Below are positions 49,044-57,279 of a DNA stretch of 64,000 nt, piece after piece. This DNA comes from Streptomyces sp. SS1-1 (GTDB taxonomy: Bacteria > Actinomycetota > Actinomycetes > Streptomycetales > Streptomycetaceae): the NCBI RefSeq assembly GCF_008973465.1, contig NZ_WBXN01000004.1:1364001-1428000 (forward strand), read 5' to 3'. The notes below the pieces were generated by a model, which worked only from the letters and a program-made list of their open reading frames with translations, searched no databases and had not been told where the DNA came from. Every line of letters begins with the position of its first letter. Position 1 is the stretch's first letter. The position numbers and the translations under genes were made by a program.

Positions 49044-51296
49044 TCAGGTCAGCGCGCTGATCGTTTCGGCCACCGGGGACACCTCGACGGGCACGCCGTT
49101 GAGCACCGCGTTGCCGGACAGCGGGTCAAGCGCGCGGCCGTCGAGGAGCTGGTTGACGTTGACGCCGGGGTCGGCGGAGGCGTGGCCGAGCCGGGTGCCG
49201 GGGCGGTCGTGGCCCCAGCCGTGCGGCAGGCTCACCACGCCGGGGCGCACGGCGTCGGTGACCTCGGCGGGCGCGGTCACCTCTCCCCCGGCGCCCTTGA
49301 GGCGTACGGGCGCCCCGTCGCGGACGCCGAGGCGTTCGGCGTCGTCGGGGTGGATGTGCAGGGTGCAGCGGTTGGAACCGCCGGTGAGGGCGGGCACGTT
49401 GTGCATCCAGCTGTTGTTGGAGCGCAGATGCCGGCGGCCGACCAGGACGAGCCCGTCGGGGCGGTCGCGCAGGGCCTGCCTGAGCCGGGGCAGGTCGCCC
49501 GCGATGGGGCCGGGCAGCAGCTCCACCTTGCCGCTGGCGGTCTTCAGCGGCTGCGGCAGCCGGGAGGCGAGGGGCCCGAGGTCGATGCCGTGCGGGTGCG
49601 CGAGGAGCCGCTCCAGGGTGAGCCCGTCCGGGCGGGCGCCGAAGCCGTCGCCGTACGGGCCGAGGCGCAGCATCATGTCGAGGCGCCGCTCGGGGCCGTT
49701 GACGCCGGTGAGCCGGCCGGCGAGGTCGCGCGGGTCGCGGCCGTGGACCGGGGAGTGCGGTTCGGTGACGGCCTTGCCGAGTGTCTGCCCGATCACCATG
49801 TCGTCCACGGCGGAGGGGTCGGTGCCGTGCAGGCCGGTCGCGGCCAGGACCAGCCGGGCCATGATCTCGGTCTCGGCCATGCGTCCGGGCTCCAGCGGGA
49901 CCGCGGGCCGGGTGTAGCGGACCTGGTTGCGCACGGCGAGGGTGTTGAAGGCGAAGTCGTGGTGCGGGCTCTGCGACGGCGGGGGCGGCGGGAGGACCAC
50001 GTGCGCGTGCCGGGAGGTCTCGTTGAGGTAGGGGTCGACGCTGACCATGAACTCCAGGGAGTCCAGGGCCTTGTCGAGGCGGTCGCCGTCGGGCGCGGAG
50101 AGGACGGGGTTGGCGGCGACGGCGATCAGGGCACGGACGGGCGTGCCCTCGCCGGTGGCGGTGTCGATCTCCTCGGCGAGCGCGGAGAGCGGCAGTTCGC
50201 CCTTGGCCTCGGGGTGGCCGCTCACCCGGGAGCGCCAGCGTCCGAGCGCGAAGCCGCGGCCCGGTCCGGCGGGGCGGGGCGTGCGGTCGGTGGCGGCCTG
50301 CGGGAAGAGGGCGCCGCCGGGACGGTCGAGGTTGCCGGTGAGGAGGGTGCAGACGTCCACGAGCCAGCTGGCGAGGGTGCCGTGCGGGACGGTGCAGCTG
50401 CCGATGCGCCCGTAGACGGCGGCGGTGGGGGCGGCGGCGAGCTCACGGGCGAGGGTCCGGATGGTGCCGGCGTCCACGTCGCACGCCTCGGCGACCGCCT
50501 CGGGGGTGAAGTCCCGCAGCGCGTCGCGGAGTTCAGCGAGACCCTGGAGGTGCGGGGCGAGGTCTCCCAGGTCGGCGAGGTCCTCCTCGAAGAGGGTGTG
50601 CGCGAGGGCCGCGAGGAGCAGCGCGTCCGTGCCGGGCCGGATGGCGATGTGCCGGTCGGCGAGCCGGGCGGTGCGGGTGCGGCGCGGGTCGACGACGGTG
50701 AGGGTGCCGCCGCGCGCCTTGAGGGCCTTCAGCCGGCCGGGGAAGTCGGGGGCGGTGCACAGACTGCCGTTGGACTCCAGCGGGTTGGCCCCGATCAGCA
50801 GCAGGTGCGACGTGTGGTCGAGGTCCGGTACGGGGATCGCGTTGGCGTCGCCGTAGAGGAGTCCGCTGGAGACGTGCTTGGGCATCTGGTCGACCGTGGA
50901 GGCGGTGAACAGGCTGCGGGTGCGCAGGCCGGCGAGGAGGACCGGCGGGTAGAGGGCGCCGGCCATGGTGTGCACGTTGGGGTTGCCGAGCACGACGCCC
51001 ACGGCGTCCGGTCCGTCCCGGTCGACGACCGCGCGCAGGCCGGCGGCCACGGCGTCGAAGGCCTCCTCCCAGGTGGCCTCGCGCAGGACGCCGTCCCGGC
51101 GCACGAGCGGGGCGCGCAGCCGGTCGGGGTCGGCGTCGACGGCTCCGAAGGCGGCGCCCTTGGGGCAGATGAACCCCTTGCTGAAGACGTCGTCGCGGTC
51201 GCCGCGGGCGCCGGTGACCTCGGTCCCCTCGATCGTGAGCGTCAGGCCGCAGGTGGCCTCGCACAGGGGGCAGATGCGCAGTGCGGTGCGGGACAC
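49044..51296 (-). CDS. molybdopterin oxidoreductase (DMSO reductase superfamily)
   Basis: A 750-residue cytosolic enzyme. The N-terminal [4Fe-4S] site is Cys9, 12, 16 and 44 (CPLCEATC...FICPKG). The bis-MGD-binding core has TVDQMPKHVSSGLLYGD, LIGANPLESNGSLCTAPD, VVDPRRTRTARLAD and GNLDRPGGALFP, and the molybdopterin dinucleotide-binding C-terminal domain has RSNNSWMHNVPAL and LHIHPDDAERLGVRDG. It resembles formate dehydrogenase/assimilatory nitrate reductase relatives, but the substrate is not evident and no partner subunit is adjacent. Start GTG 51294-51296 has GGGAGG upstream; a longer open frame runs into the repeat array. Confidence 0.92.
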   Translation of the reverse strand: MSRTALRICPLCEATCGLTLTIEGTEVTGARGDRDDVFSKGFICPKGAAFGAVDADPDRLRAPLVRRDGVLREATWEEAFDAVAAGLRAVVDRDGPDAVGVVLGNPNVHTMAGALYPPVLLAGLRTRSLFTASTVDQMPKHVSSGLLYGDANAIPVPDLDHTSHLLLIGANPLESNGSLCTAPDFPGRLKALKARGGTLTVVDPRRTRTARLADRHIAIRPGTDALLLAALAHTLFEEDLADLGDLAPHLQGLAELRDALRDFTPEAVAEACDVDAGTIRTLARELAAAPTAAVYGRIGSCTVPHGTLASWLVDVCTLLTGNLDRPGGALFPQAATDRTPRPAGPGRGFALGRWRSRVSGHPEAKGELPLSALAEEIDTATGEGTPVRALIAVAANPVLSAPDGDRLDKALDSLEFMVSVDPYLNETSRHAHVVLPPPPPSQSPHHDFAFNTLAVRNQVRYTRPAVPLEPGRMAETEIMARLVLAATGLHGTDPSAVDDMVIGQTLGKAVTEPHSPVHGRDPRDLAGRLTGVNGPERRLDMMLRLGPYGDGFGARPDGLTLERLLAHPHGIDLGPLASRLPQPLKTASGKVELLPGPIAGDLPRLRQALRDRPDGLVLVGRRHLRSNNSWMHNVPALTGGSNRCTLHIHPDDAERLGVRDGAPVRLKGAGGEVTAPAEVTDAVRPGVVSLPHGWGHDRPGTRLGHASADPGVNVNQLLDGRALDPLSGNAVLNGVPVEVSPVAETISALT

Positions 51297-51402
51297 GGGT
51301 CCTCCCGGGGTGGGTGACGGCGGCGGTGCGCCCCGCCGTATGCCGAGCATACCGACCGGTACGCATGCTGGGGAGCCTTTGGGCGGGGCGGTGGGCGTCG
51401 GG

Positions 51403-51846
51403 CCGACGACGGGGAACCGTCGGGCCGACGACGGGGAGCCGTCGAGCCGGGCGGGGGCCGTCGGGCCGACGACGGGGAGCCCCTGGGCCGGGCGGCAGCC
51501 GTCGAGCCCACGACGGGGAACCGTCGAGCCGGGCGGGGGCCGTCGGGCCGACGACGGGGAGCCGTCGGAGCCACGGCGGGGAACCGTCGGGCCGGGCAGC
51601 AGCCACGGACCCACGGCGGGAAACCCCCGGGCCCGGCGTCAGCCACCGCACCCACGGCGGGGAACCGTCGGGCCGGGCAGCAGCCACCGCACCCACGGCG
51701 GGGAACCGTCGAGCCGGGCAGCAGCCATCGCACCCACGGCGGGAAACCCCCACGCCCGGCGCCAGCCATCGCACCCACGGCGGCGACCCCCCACACCCGG
51801 CGCCAGCCCCACGTCAGGGAGCCGTCGAGCCGGGCGGCGGCCCTGA
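51403..51846. repeat. tandem array of 41-bp repeats, about 11 units
   Basis: Unit starts are 51403 (22 bp), 51425, 51466, 51507, 51548 (22 bp), 51570, 51610, 51651, 51692, 51733, 51774 and a degenerate 51815. Full units are 41 bp (one is 40). Units near the molybdoenzyme begin CCGACGACGGGG; those near the TetR begin CCCACGGCGGGG, followed in most by AACCGTCG. Since 41 is not a multiple of three, the array is not coding, although several long frames run through it. It fills most of the 560-base gap 51297-51856, just 3' of the TetR gene. Confidence 0.92.
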
Positions 51847-51856
51847 GGGGCAGCCG

Positions 51857-52462
51857 TCAGTCCAGGACGCGGCCGAGATACGCCCCCAGCAGCTCCCGCG
51901 CCTCCTCGAGGATCCGCTCGTCGCCCTCCGGTGCCATCCGGAAGGCGAGGTGGACCAGGGTGTCGGCGGTCTCCACGGCGACGAGGAAGGTCCGGCGCAG
52001 GTCGTCGTCCGGTTCCTGGCCGAGGTGGCCGGCGAGCAGGTCGGTGAGCCGGTCGGCGACGCGGCGGTTGGGCTCGCCCCGGGTGCCGACCGGGATCTGG
52101 TTGCCGAAGTCGACGAGGGAGAACCCGGGCGCGGTGCGCTTCATGGCGACGTACTCGTCGAGGAGGGCGTCCAGCGCGCCCTGCCAGCCTCCGCCGCCGG
52201 CCCCCTTCAGGCGCTCGGTGACACGGGCGCTGTAGCGCTCCAGGTTGCGTGCGGCCAGGGCGTCGGCCATCTGGCGTTTGTTGCCGAAGAACCGGTAGAC
52301 CGAGCCGATGGGGACGCCCGCGCGCTGGGCGACGGCCCGGGTGCTCAGGTCGTCGTAGCCGACCTCGTCGAGGAGGTCGGCGCAGGCGTCCAGGATCCTG
52401 GTGAGCCGTTCGGCGCTGCGCCGCTGCACGGGCGCCCGGCGGAGCGATGCGGGATGGGGCAC
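51857..52462 (-). CDS. TetR/AcrR family regulator
   Basis: A 201-residue repressor. The HTH (about 14-62) reads RSAERLTRILDACADLLDEVGYDDLSTRAVAQRAGVPIGSVYRFFGNKRQMADAL, and the ligand domain contains LLDEYVAMKRTAPGFSLVDFGNQIPVG and ends GAYLGRVLD. The start is GTG at 52460-52462; the site GGGGG is very close to it, so the start is not certain. It lies upstream of the molybdopterin oxidoreductase gene on the same strand, but the repeat array separates them by 560 bases, so control of that gene is only a guess. Confidence 0.85.
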   Translation of the reverse strand: MPHPASLRRAPVQRRSAERLTRILDACADLLDEVGYDDLSTRAVAQRAGVPIGSVYRFFGNKRQMADALAARNLERYSARVTERLKGAGGGGWQGALDALLDEYVAMKRTAPGFSLVDFGNQIPVGTRGEPNRRVADRLTDLLAGHLGQEPDDDLRRTFLVAVETADTLVHLAFRMAPEGDERILEEARELLGAYLGRVLD

Positions 52463-52527
52463 GCCCCCATGATGCCCCTGGCGCACGCCCCGGTGAACAT
52501 CGGCCCCCGGGCGCCCGGAGCACCCCG

Positions 52528-53052
52528 TCACGGGGCCGGGCTGCCCGTCGCCTCCGCCTCGGACGCGGTGATGTCGGCCGTCCGCTCGACGGGCTCGTCG
52601 CCCACGGCCCACACCGTGCCGTCGTCGGCGTAGAGCCGGACGGTGACCTGGTGGGTGCCGCGCGGGACGAGGGAGGCGGGGATGCGGTACCGGTCGGTGC
52701 GCAGCTCGGTGACGAGACGGCCGTCCACGAGGAGGTGGGCCATGCCCCGCCCGGCGGCCGGCTCGCCGCTGGTGCCCGCGGGCGAGAAGCGGAAGTTGCG
52801 CAGGGTCAGCCGGACGTCCCAGTCGCCGGCGCGGGCCGGGTCGGGCTGCACCTCGATGCCGACACCGGGGGCGTCCTTCTCCCCGACGTCGCGGTAGTGC
52901 CGGCCGTCGCCGTCCGTGTCGTCCAGGACCTTGCCGACGGGCGAGGAGGCGATGCCGTCCTGCCCTCCGGGCGTGCCGGAGCCGCAGGCGGCCGATCCGG
53001 CCAGCAGGAGGGCGGCCGCGAGGGCCGCGGAGAGGGACCGTGTCCACGACAT
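52528..53052 (-). CDS. putative lipoprotein of unknown function
   Basis: A 174-residue exported protein. The N-terminus MSWTRSLSAALAAALLLAGSAACGSG is a lipoprotein signal with the acylated Cys in the SAAC lipobox at residue 23. The mature part is beta-rich with GIEVQPDPARAGDWDVRLTLRNFRFSP, AHLLVDGRLVTELRTDRYRIP and VTVRLYADDGTVWAVGDEPVERT, suggesting one Ig- or cupredoxin-like sandwich. No enzymatic motif is visible. It should sit on the outer face of the membrane. It is divergent from hmgA (183 bases) and 65 bases upstream of the TetR gene on the same strand. Confidence 0.75.
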   Translation of the reverse strand: MSWTRSLSAALAAALLLAGSAACGSGTPGGQDGIASSPVGKVLDDTDGDGRHYRDVGEKDAPGVGIEVQPDPARAGDWDVRLTLRNFRFSPAGTSGEPAAGRGMAHLLVDGRLVTELRTDRYRIPASLVPRGTHQVTVRLYADDGTVWAVGDEPVERTADITASEAEATGSPAP

Positions 53053-53191
53053 GCCCGGAGACTAGAACACGGGTCTGACAGCGGGGATCCACCTTGAGTC
53101 GGGTCCGTGTCCGCCTCGCGGCGTAGGCGGGCCGTCGCCCCGCGGATCCTCCCGGACGAGTCGGGCCGATCTCTTGCGCACGGGAAATCGC

Positions 53192-53215
53192 AATCCTACG
53201 GTGAAGCATAGGAAT
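53192..53215. promoter_or_regulatory. candidate inverted repeat upstream of hmgA
   Basis: AATCCTA (53192-53198) and TAGGAAT (53209-53215) are complementary at 6 of 7 positions with a 10-base spacer, one helical turn apart. It lies 21 bases before the hmgA start and may bind a regulator. Confidence 0.35.
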
Positions 53216-53235
53216 CGGATCGCGAGGGAGCGAGC

Positions 53236-54552
53236 ATGAGCGGGGACGCGCGGAAGACCGCCGAGGGCCTGACCTATCTGACGGGGTTCGGCAACGAGCA
53301 CAGCTCGGAGGCGGTGCCGGGCGCCCTGCCCGAGGGCCGCAACTCCCCCCAGCGCGCCCCGCTGGGCCTGTACGCGGAGCAGCTGAGCGGTTCGGCGTTC
53401 ACCGAGCCGCGGGCGCACAACCGCCGCTCGTGGCTCTACCGCATCCGCCCCTCCGCCCAGCACCCGGCGTTCACCCGCACCGGCAACGGCGCCCTCCGCA
53501 CGGCGCCCTTCACCGAGACGGTGCCGGACCCGAACCGGCTGCGCTGGAACCCGCTGCCCGACCCGGAGCCGGGCACCGACTTCCTGGCCGGCCTGTGGAC
53601 GCTCGGCGGCAACGGCGACGCGACCCAGCGCGCCGGGATGGCCGTGCACCTCTACCACGCCAACGCCTCGATGGACCGGGTGTTCAGCGACGCCGACGGC
53701 GAGCTGCTCATCGTCCCGGAGCGCGGAGGGCTGCTGCTGCGCACCGAGTTCGGGCTGCTGCATGTGGAGCCGGGACACATCGCGCTGATCCCTCGCGGGG
53801 TGCGCTTCCGTGTGGAGCTGCTGGACGACTCCGCCCGGGGCTATGTGTGCGAGAACTATGGCGCGCCGTTCCAGCTGCCCGACCTGGGCCCGATCGGCGC
53901 CAACGGCCTCGCGAACGCGCGGGACTTCAAGGCGCCGGTGGCCGCCTACGAGGACACCGAGGGCCCGGTGGAGGTGGTGAACAAGTTCTGCGGGAACCTG
54001 TGGACCGCGACCTACGACCACTCCCCCCTCGACGTGGTCGCCTGGCACGGCAACCATGTGCCCTACATCTACGATCTGCGCCGTTTCAATGTGATCGGCA
54101 CCATCTCCTACGACCACCCCGACCCGTCGATCTTCACCGTGCTGACGTCCCCGTCGGACACCCCCGGCCTGGCGGGCGTCGACTTCGTGGTCTTCGCGCC
54201 GCGCTGGCTGGTCGGCGAGGACACCTTCCGGCCGCCGTACTTCCACCGGAACGTGATGAGCGAGTACATGGGGCTCGTCGAGGGTGCCTACGACGCGAAG
54301 GCGGAGGGCTTCGTGCCGGGCGGCGGCTCGCTGCACAACATGATGTCCGCGCACGGCCCGGACCGGGAGACGTTCGACCGCGCGAGCGCCGCCGAGCTGA
54401 GGCCGCAGAAGATCGACGACGGTCTCGCGTTCATGTTCGAGACCCGCTGGCCGGTGACGCTCACCCCGCAGGCGGCCGGCGCCGAGCACCTGCAGCGGCG
54501 GTACGACGACGTCTGGGACGGCCTGGAGCGTCACTTCCGTCCGTTGCGCTGA
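53236..54552 (+). CDS. hmgA: homogentisate 1,2-dioxygenase
   Basis: A 438-residue cytosolic Fe(II) dioxygenase that opens homogentisate to maleylacetoacetate in tyrosine and phenylalanine breakdown. The start [36 protein letters not shown] and [15 protein letters not shown] [12 protein letters not shown] motifs are diagnostic. The iron ligands are His337, Glu343 (HRNVMSE) and His373, matching His335/Glu341/His371 of the human enzyme. ATG 53236 has GAGGGAG upstream. The GntR-type regulator follows after 27 bases and is probably in the same transcript. Other hmg genes are not in the window. Confidence 0.97.
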   Translation: MSGDARKTAEGLTYLTGFGNEHSSEAVPGALPEGRNSPQRAPLGLYAEQLSGSAFTEPRAHNRRSWLYRIRPSAQHPAFTRTGNGALRTAPFTETVPDPNRLRWNPLPDPEPGTDFLAGLWTLGGNGDATQRAGMAVHLYHANASMDRVFSDADGELLIVPERGGLLLRTEFGLLHVEPGHIALIPRGVRFRVELLDDSARGYVCENYGAPFQLPDLGPIGANGLANARDFKAPVAAYEDTEGPVEVVNKFCGNLWTATYDHSPLDVVAWHGNHVPYIYDLRRFNVIGTISYDHPDPSIFTVLTSPSDTPGLAGVDFVVFAPRWLVGEDTFRPPYFHRNVMSEYMGLVEGAYDAKAEGFVPGGGSLHNMMSAHGPDRETFDRASAAELRPQKIDDGLAFMFETRWPVTLTPQAAGAEHLQRRYDDVWDGLERHFRPLR

Positions 54553-54579
54553 CCGATCCGCGGAAGGTACGGATAGCCC

Positions 54580-55329
54580 GTGACCCCCTTCGCCCCGGAC
54601 TCCATCGTCCTGAACCGCAAACTGCCGCTCTGGTACCAGGTGTCGCAGTCGCTGCGCGCCTCCATACTGGGCCGCCGGCCGCAGGACCCGTTGCGCCTGC
54701 CCACCGAGGAGCAGCTCGCGGAGCACTACGGCGTGAGCGTGCTGACGATGCGCCAGGCCCTGAAGGAGCTGGAGGACGAGGGACTGATCACCCGGCACCG
54801 GCGGCGCGGCACCTTCATCGAGCCGGACGCCCGCCGGAGCGCCCCGGTGCGGCTGCTCGGCTCGGTGGACGCGATCGTGGCCCAGCAGTCCGGCATGACG
54901 GCCGAACTGCTGGAGCACGGCCCGGCCCCGGTGCCGGCCGAGGTCGCCGAGCACTTCCCGGACCTCGACGAGGTGGCGGCGTACCACCGGCTCCGCAGCG
55001 ACGGGACGACGGGCGAGCCGACCAACCACGCCCGCAACTACGTCCGTCCCGAACTGGCCGCGCGCATCGACCCGGACGACCTGCTGCGCTGGCCGATGAC
55101 CAAGGTGCTGCGGGACGTCGTCGGGGCGGACATCAGCCGGATCACGGACACCGTGGAGGCCCGGCTCGCCGACCCGGAGACGGCGAGGCTGCTCCAGGTC
55201 CCGCTGCTCAGCCCGATCCTGCACTACACCGGAGTGACCTACGACGCGGGCGGCCGGGTGCTGGACGCGGCCGTCATCCACTACCGCGGCGACCGCTTCT
55301 CCTTCACGGTGACCCTGGAGGCCACCTGA
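54580..55329 (+). CDS. GntR-family regulator, HutC/UTRA subfamily
   Basis: A 249-residue regulator with an N-terminal winged HTH (about 15-80: PLWYQVSQSLRASIL, LRLPTEEQLAEHYGVSVLTMRQALKELEDEGLITRHRRRGTFIEP) and a UTRA ligand domain with AAYHRLRSDGTTGEPTNHARNYV and AVIHYRGDRFSFTVTLEAT. UTRA domains bind small acids or sugars. It begins with GTG 54580, 27 bases after hmgA, so it may control tyrosine breakdown in response to an intermediate. The candidate operator at 53192 is not the usual GntR GT..AC form, so the link is uncertain. Confidence 0.9.
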   Translation: MTPFAPDSIVLNRKLPLWYQVSQSLRASILGRRPQDPLRLPTEEQLAEHYGVSVLTMRQALKELEDEGLITRHRRRGTFIEPDARRSAPVRLLGSVDAIVAQQSGMTAELLEHGPAPVPAEVAEHFPDLDEVAAYHRLRSDGTTGEPTNHARNYVRPELAARIDPDDLLRWPMTKVLRDVVGADISRITDTVEARLADPETARLLQVPLLSPILHYTGVTYDAGGRVLDAAVIHYRGDRFSFTVTLEAT

Positions 55330-55355
55330 CCCCCGGGCGGCCTCCAGGCCGTACG

Positions 55356-56498
55356 ATGCCGGGCGTGACGCACGACGACGCTCCGCCGCTGGCGGACCTC
55401 ATGCCGTGGTCCGTCGCACCGCCGCGGCTCGGCCGGGGCTGGCCGGCGGGCCCCGACGCGGCGTCCCTGAAGGCCCGTTGGGACGCGTTCGTGAAGGCCG
55501 AGGGCCCCGACCGGGAGGCCCTGCTCGAGCCGACCCGCTCGCGCACCCTGCACTCGGCGGCCGCCCAGCTGCCCGGCCAGTCCACCGGCACCGGCAAGCT
55601 GCTGCGCGCCTCCGGTCCCTGCCCGGAGCCGGTGCGGGTGCTGGCCGCCCCCTTCGACGAGCAGTGGCTGATCCCCGACCACCGGCTGATCGACGCCGCC
55701 CGCCCGGAGCTGTGGCGGGTGGCGGACGCACGCCAGGTGTTCGTCGTGGAGAGCCCGGAGACGGGCCTGCTGGCGACCTCGCTGCTCCCCCTGGTCCGGC
55801 CGGGCCGCGTCCGCCCGCTCTACCGGCGCCCGCACGGCACGGAACCCAATCTGGCGCCGGGTCTGCTGCCGTACCTCGAAGGCCGCCTCGGTGTCCCGGT
55901 CGAGCCGTTCGACGTGCTCGCCTGGACGTTCGCGGCCGTCCGCCCGGACCTGCGGGTGCCGCTCACCGACGACCCCGGGCTGTGGGCGCGCGGGGTGCGG
56001 GCGGGCCGGCGGCTCCTGTGGCTGCTGCGCCGCGACGGCGACCGCCCCAAGCTGCCCGGTGGCCGCCGCCCGTACGTGCGCGCTCCCCTGCCGCCCCGGC
56101 CGCCGGCCCTGGAGTACGACCGCGCCGAGGAGGTCCTGTCGCTCGGCGAGGGCCGCGTGTCGCCGGTGCCGGCGTCCGCCTGGGACTTCACAGTGGGCGG
56201 GGAGCGGGTGCTGGAGCAGTGGTTCGCGGCGCGTACGGCCGTCCCGGAACCGGGCACCCTGGCCGCGATCCGTCCGGCGGCCTGGCCGCGGGAGTGGACC
56301 TCGGAACTGCTCGAACTCATCACGGTCCTGGCCCTGCTGGCGGAAGCCGAGCCGCTGGGCGACGACTGGGAGTCCACGGTCACGGCGGCGGATCTGCGGA
56401 CGGCCGGCGTGCTGCCGGTCCCGCACACGGCCCGCCGGCCGGCGTCGGTGCTGGAGGGGCAGGAGGAGGGCCCGGAGGGTCAGCTCGCGCTGATCTGA
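55356..56498 (+). CDS. protein resembling type ISP restriction-modification C-terminal domain
   Basis: A 380-residue soluble protein. Residues ~60-330 contain RTLHSAAAQLPGQSTGTGKLLR, PVRVLAAPFDEQWLIPDHRLIDAARPELWRV, VFVVESPETGLLATSLLPLV and a segment ending GERVLEQWFAART that resemble the Type ISP (LlaGI/LlaBIII) target-recognition C-terminus. No helicase, nuclease or methyltransferase motif is present, so it is at most one domain of such an enzyme. I assign it by pattern memory, without a search. ATG 55356 lies 26 bases after the GntR gene; GTG 55365 is an alternative. It ends at a CTGAGGCCTCAG palindrome shared with the convergent TetR gene. Confidence 0.5.
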   Translation: MPGVTHDDAPPLADLMPWSVAPPRLGRGWPAGPDAASLKARWDAFVKAEGPDREALLEPTRSRTLHSAAAQLPGQSTGTGKLLRASGPCPEPVRVLAAPFDEQWLIPDHRLIDAARPELWRVADARQVFVVESPETGLLATSLLPLVRPGRVRPLYRRPHGTEPNLAPGLLPYLEGRLGVPVEPFDVLAWTFAAVRPDLRVPLTDDPGLWARGVRAGRRLLWLLRRDGDRPKLPGGRRPYVRAPLPPRPPALEYDRAEEVLSLGEGRVSPVPASAWDFTVGGERVLEQWFAARTAVPEPGTLAAIRPAAWPREWTSELLELITVLALLAEAEPLGDDWESTVTAADLRTAGVLPVPHTARRPASVLEGQEEGPEGQLALI

Positions 56499-56502
56499 GG
56501 CC

Positions 56503-57216
56503 TCAGCGGGCGGGGTCGAAGGCGTCCAGCACCCGTTCCAGGGCCCGCCGGAACACGCCCTCCAGATCGATCGGGCCGCTGCTCTCCATGAAGGCGGCGG
56601 CGAGCCTCGGGTAGGCGCCCGTGGCGACCTGGCCGCCCAGGTAGGCGATGCGGACGGCGTTCTCCTCCTCCTCGGACCACGGCATGGAGCGGGTGCGCTC
56701 GGACGTGGCGATCTCGTTCGCCGTGTAGGTCGTCACGACGCCGTTGAGGAGCGCGACGAGCTCCATCTTCTCGCTGTACGGGACGTCCAGCGGTTCCAGG
56801 CAGTCCAGGCAGTGCTCCAGATAGCGCAGGCTGTTGGGGCTGAAGCCGTAGACCCCGGACATCAGCCGGGGCGCCCAGGTGTGCCGGTGCATGATCGCGC
56901 GGGTCTCCAGCGCGTTGCGGATCATGTCGGCCCGCCAGTCGCCCGAGGGCGCGCGGATCTCGTGCTCGGCGCCGATGGCGTCGATCATCAGCTCGTACAG
57001 GTCCTCCTTGCGGGGGACGTAGTTGTAGAGCGACATCGTGCCGCAGCCGAGTTCCGCGGCCACATGCCGCATGGAGACGGCGTCGAGCCCGCCCTCGTCG
57101 GCGAGGCGCACCGCCGCCGCCGCGATGTCCGCGCGGGTGAACGCGGGCCGGGGGCCGCGTCCCGCCCGCTCGGGTCGCGCCCAGATCACGCTCGGTACGG
57201 ACGCCTTGCCGGCCAT
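56503..57216 (-). CDS. TetR/AcrR family regulator of the drrAB-like exporter
   Basis: A 237-residue repressor with the HTH (about 26-75: FTRADIAAAAVRLADEGGLDAVSMRHVAAELGCGTMSLYNYVPRKEDLYELM) and a TetR_C ligand domain with MHRHTWAPRLMSGVYGFSPNSLRYLEHCLDCLE. It is divergent from the ABC exporter genes. The 63-base intergenic region has a perfect TACGTAC-N3-GTACGTA operator and a second copy lies in the first codons of the exporter gene. It probably represses the exporter and itself and is released by a drug. ATG 57214-57216. Confidence 0.9.
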   Translation of the reverse strand: MAGKASVPSVIWARPERAGRGPRPAFTRADIAAAAVRLADEGGLDAVSMRHVAAELGCGTMSLYNYVPRKEDLYELMIDAIGAEHEIRAPSGDWRADMIRNALETRAIMHRHTWAPRLMSGVYGFSPNSLRYLEHCLDCLEPLDVPYSEKMELVALLNGVVTTYTANEIATSERTRSMPWSEEEENAVRIAYLGGQVATGAYPRLAAAFMESSGPIDLEGVFRRALERVLDAFDPAR

Positions 57217-57244
57217 GGATCATCACCTCGGCCTCCATCCTAGT

Positions 57245-57261
57245 TACGTACACCGTACGTA
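57245..57261. promoter_or_regulatory. palindromic operator 1, TACGTACACCGTACGTA
   Basis: Perfect 7-bp arms with a 3-base spacer lie in the divergent intergenic region between the TetR and exporter genes. A related site is at 57288-57304. Confidence 0.75.
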
Positions 57262-57279
57262 GTGCGCTATGGTCGGGCC

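Noticed and set aside
50533..51774. Long open frames through the 41-bp repeats
   Set aside because: A 41-bp period repeats every 123 bases in one frame and so stays open, but there is no ribosome site, and the frame continues antisense or out of frame into the molybdoenzyme gene.
51403..51846. CRISPR array
   Set aside because: Units are contiguous with no unique spacers, and no cas gene is nearby.
53430..56498. A single 1022-residue protein spanning hmgA, the GntR gene and the ISP-like gene
   Set aside because: The first 640 codons are out of frame with two well-conserved genes on the same strand; only the part from 55356 is real.
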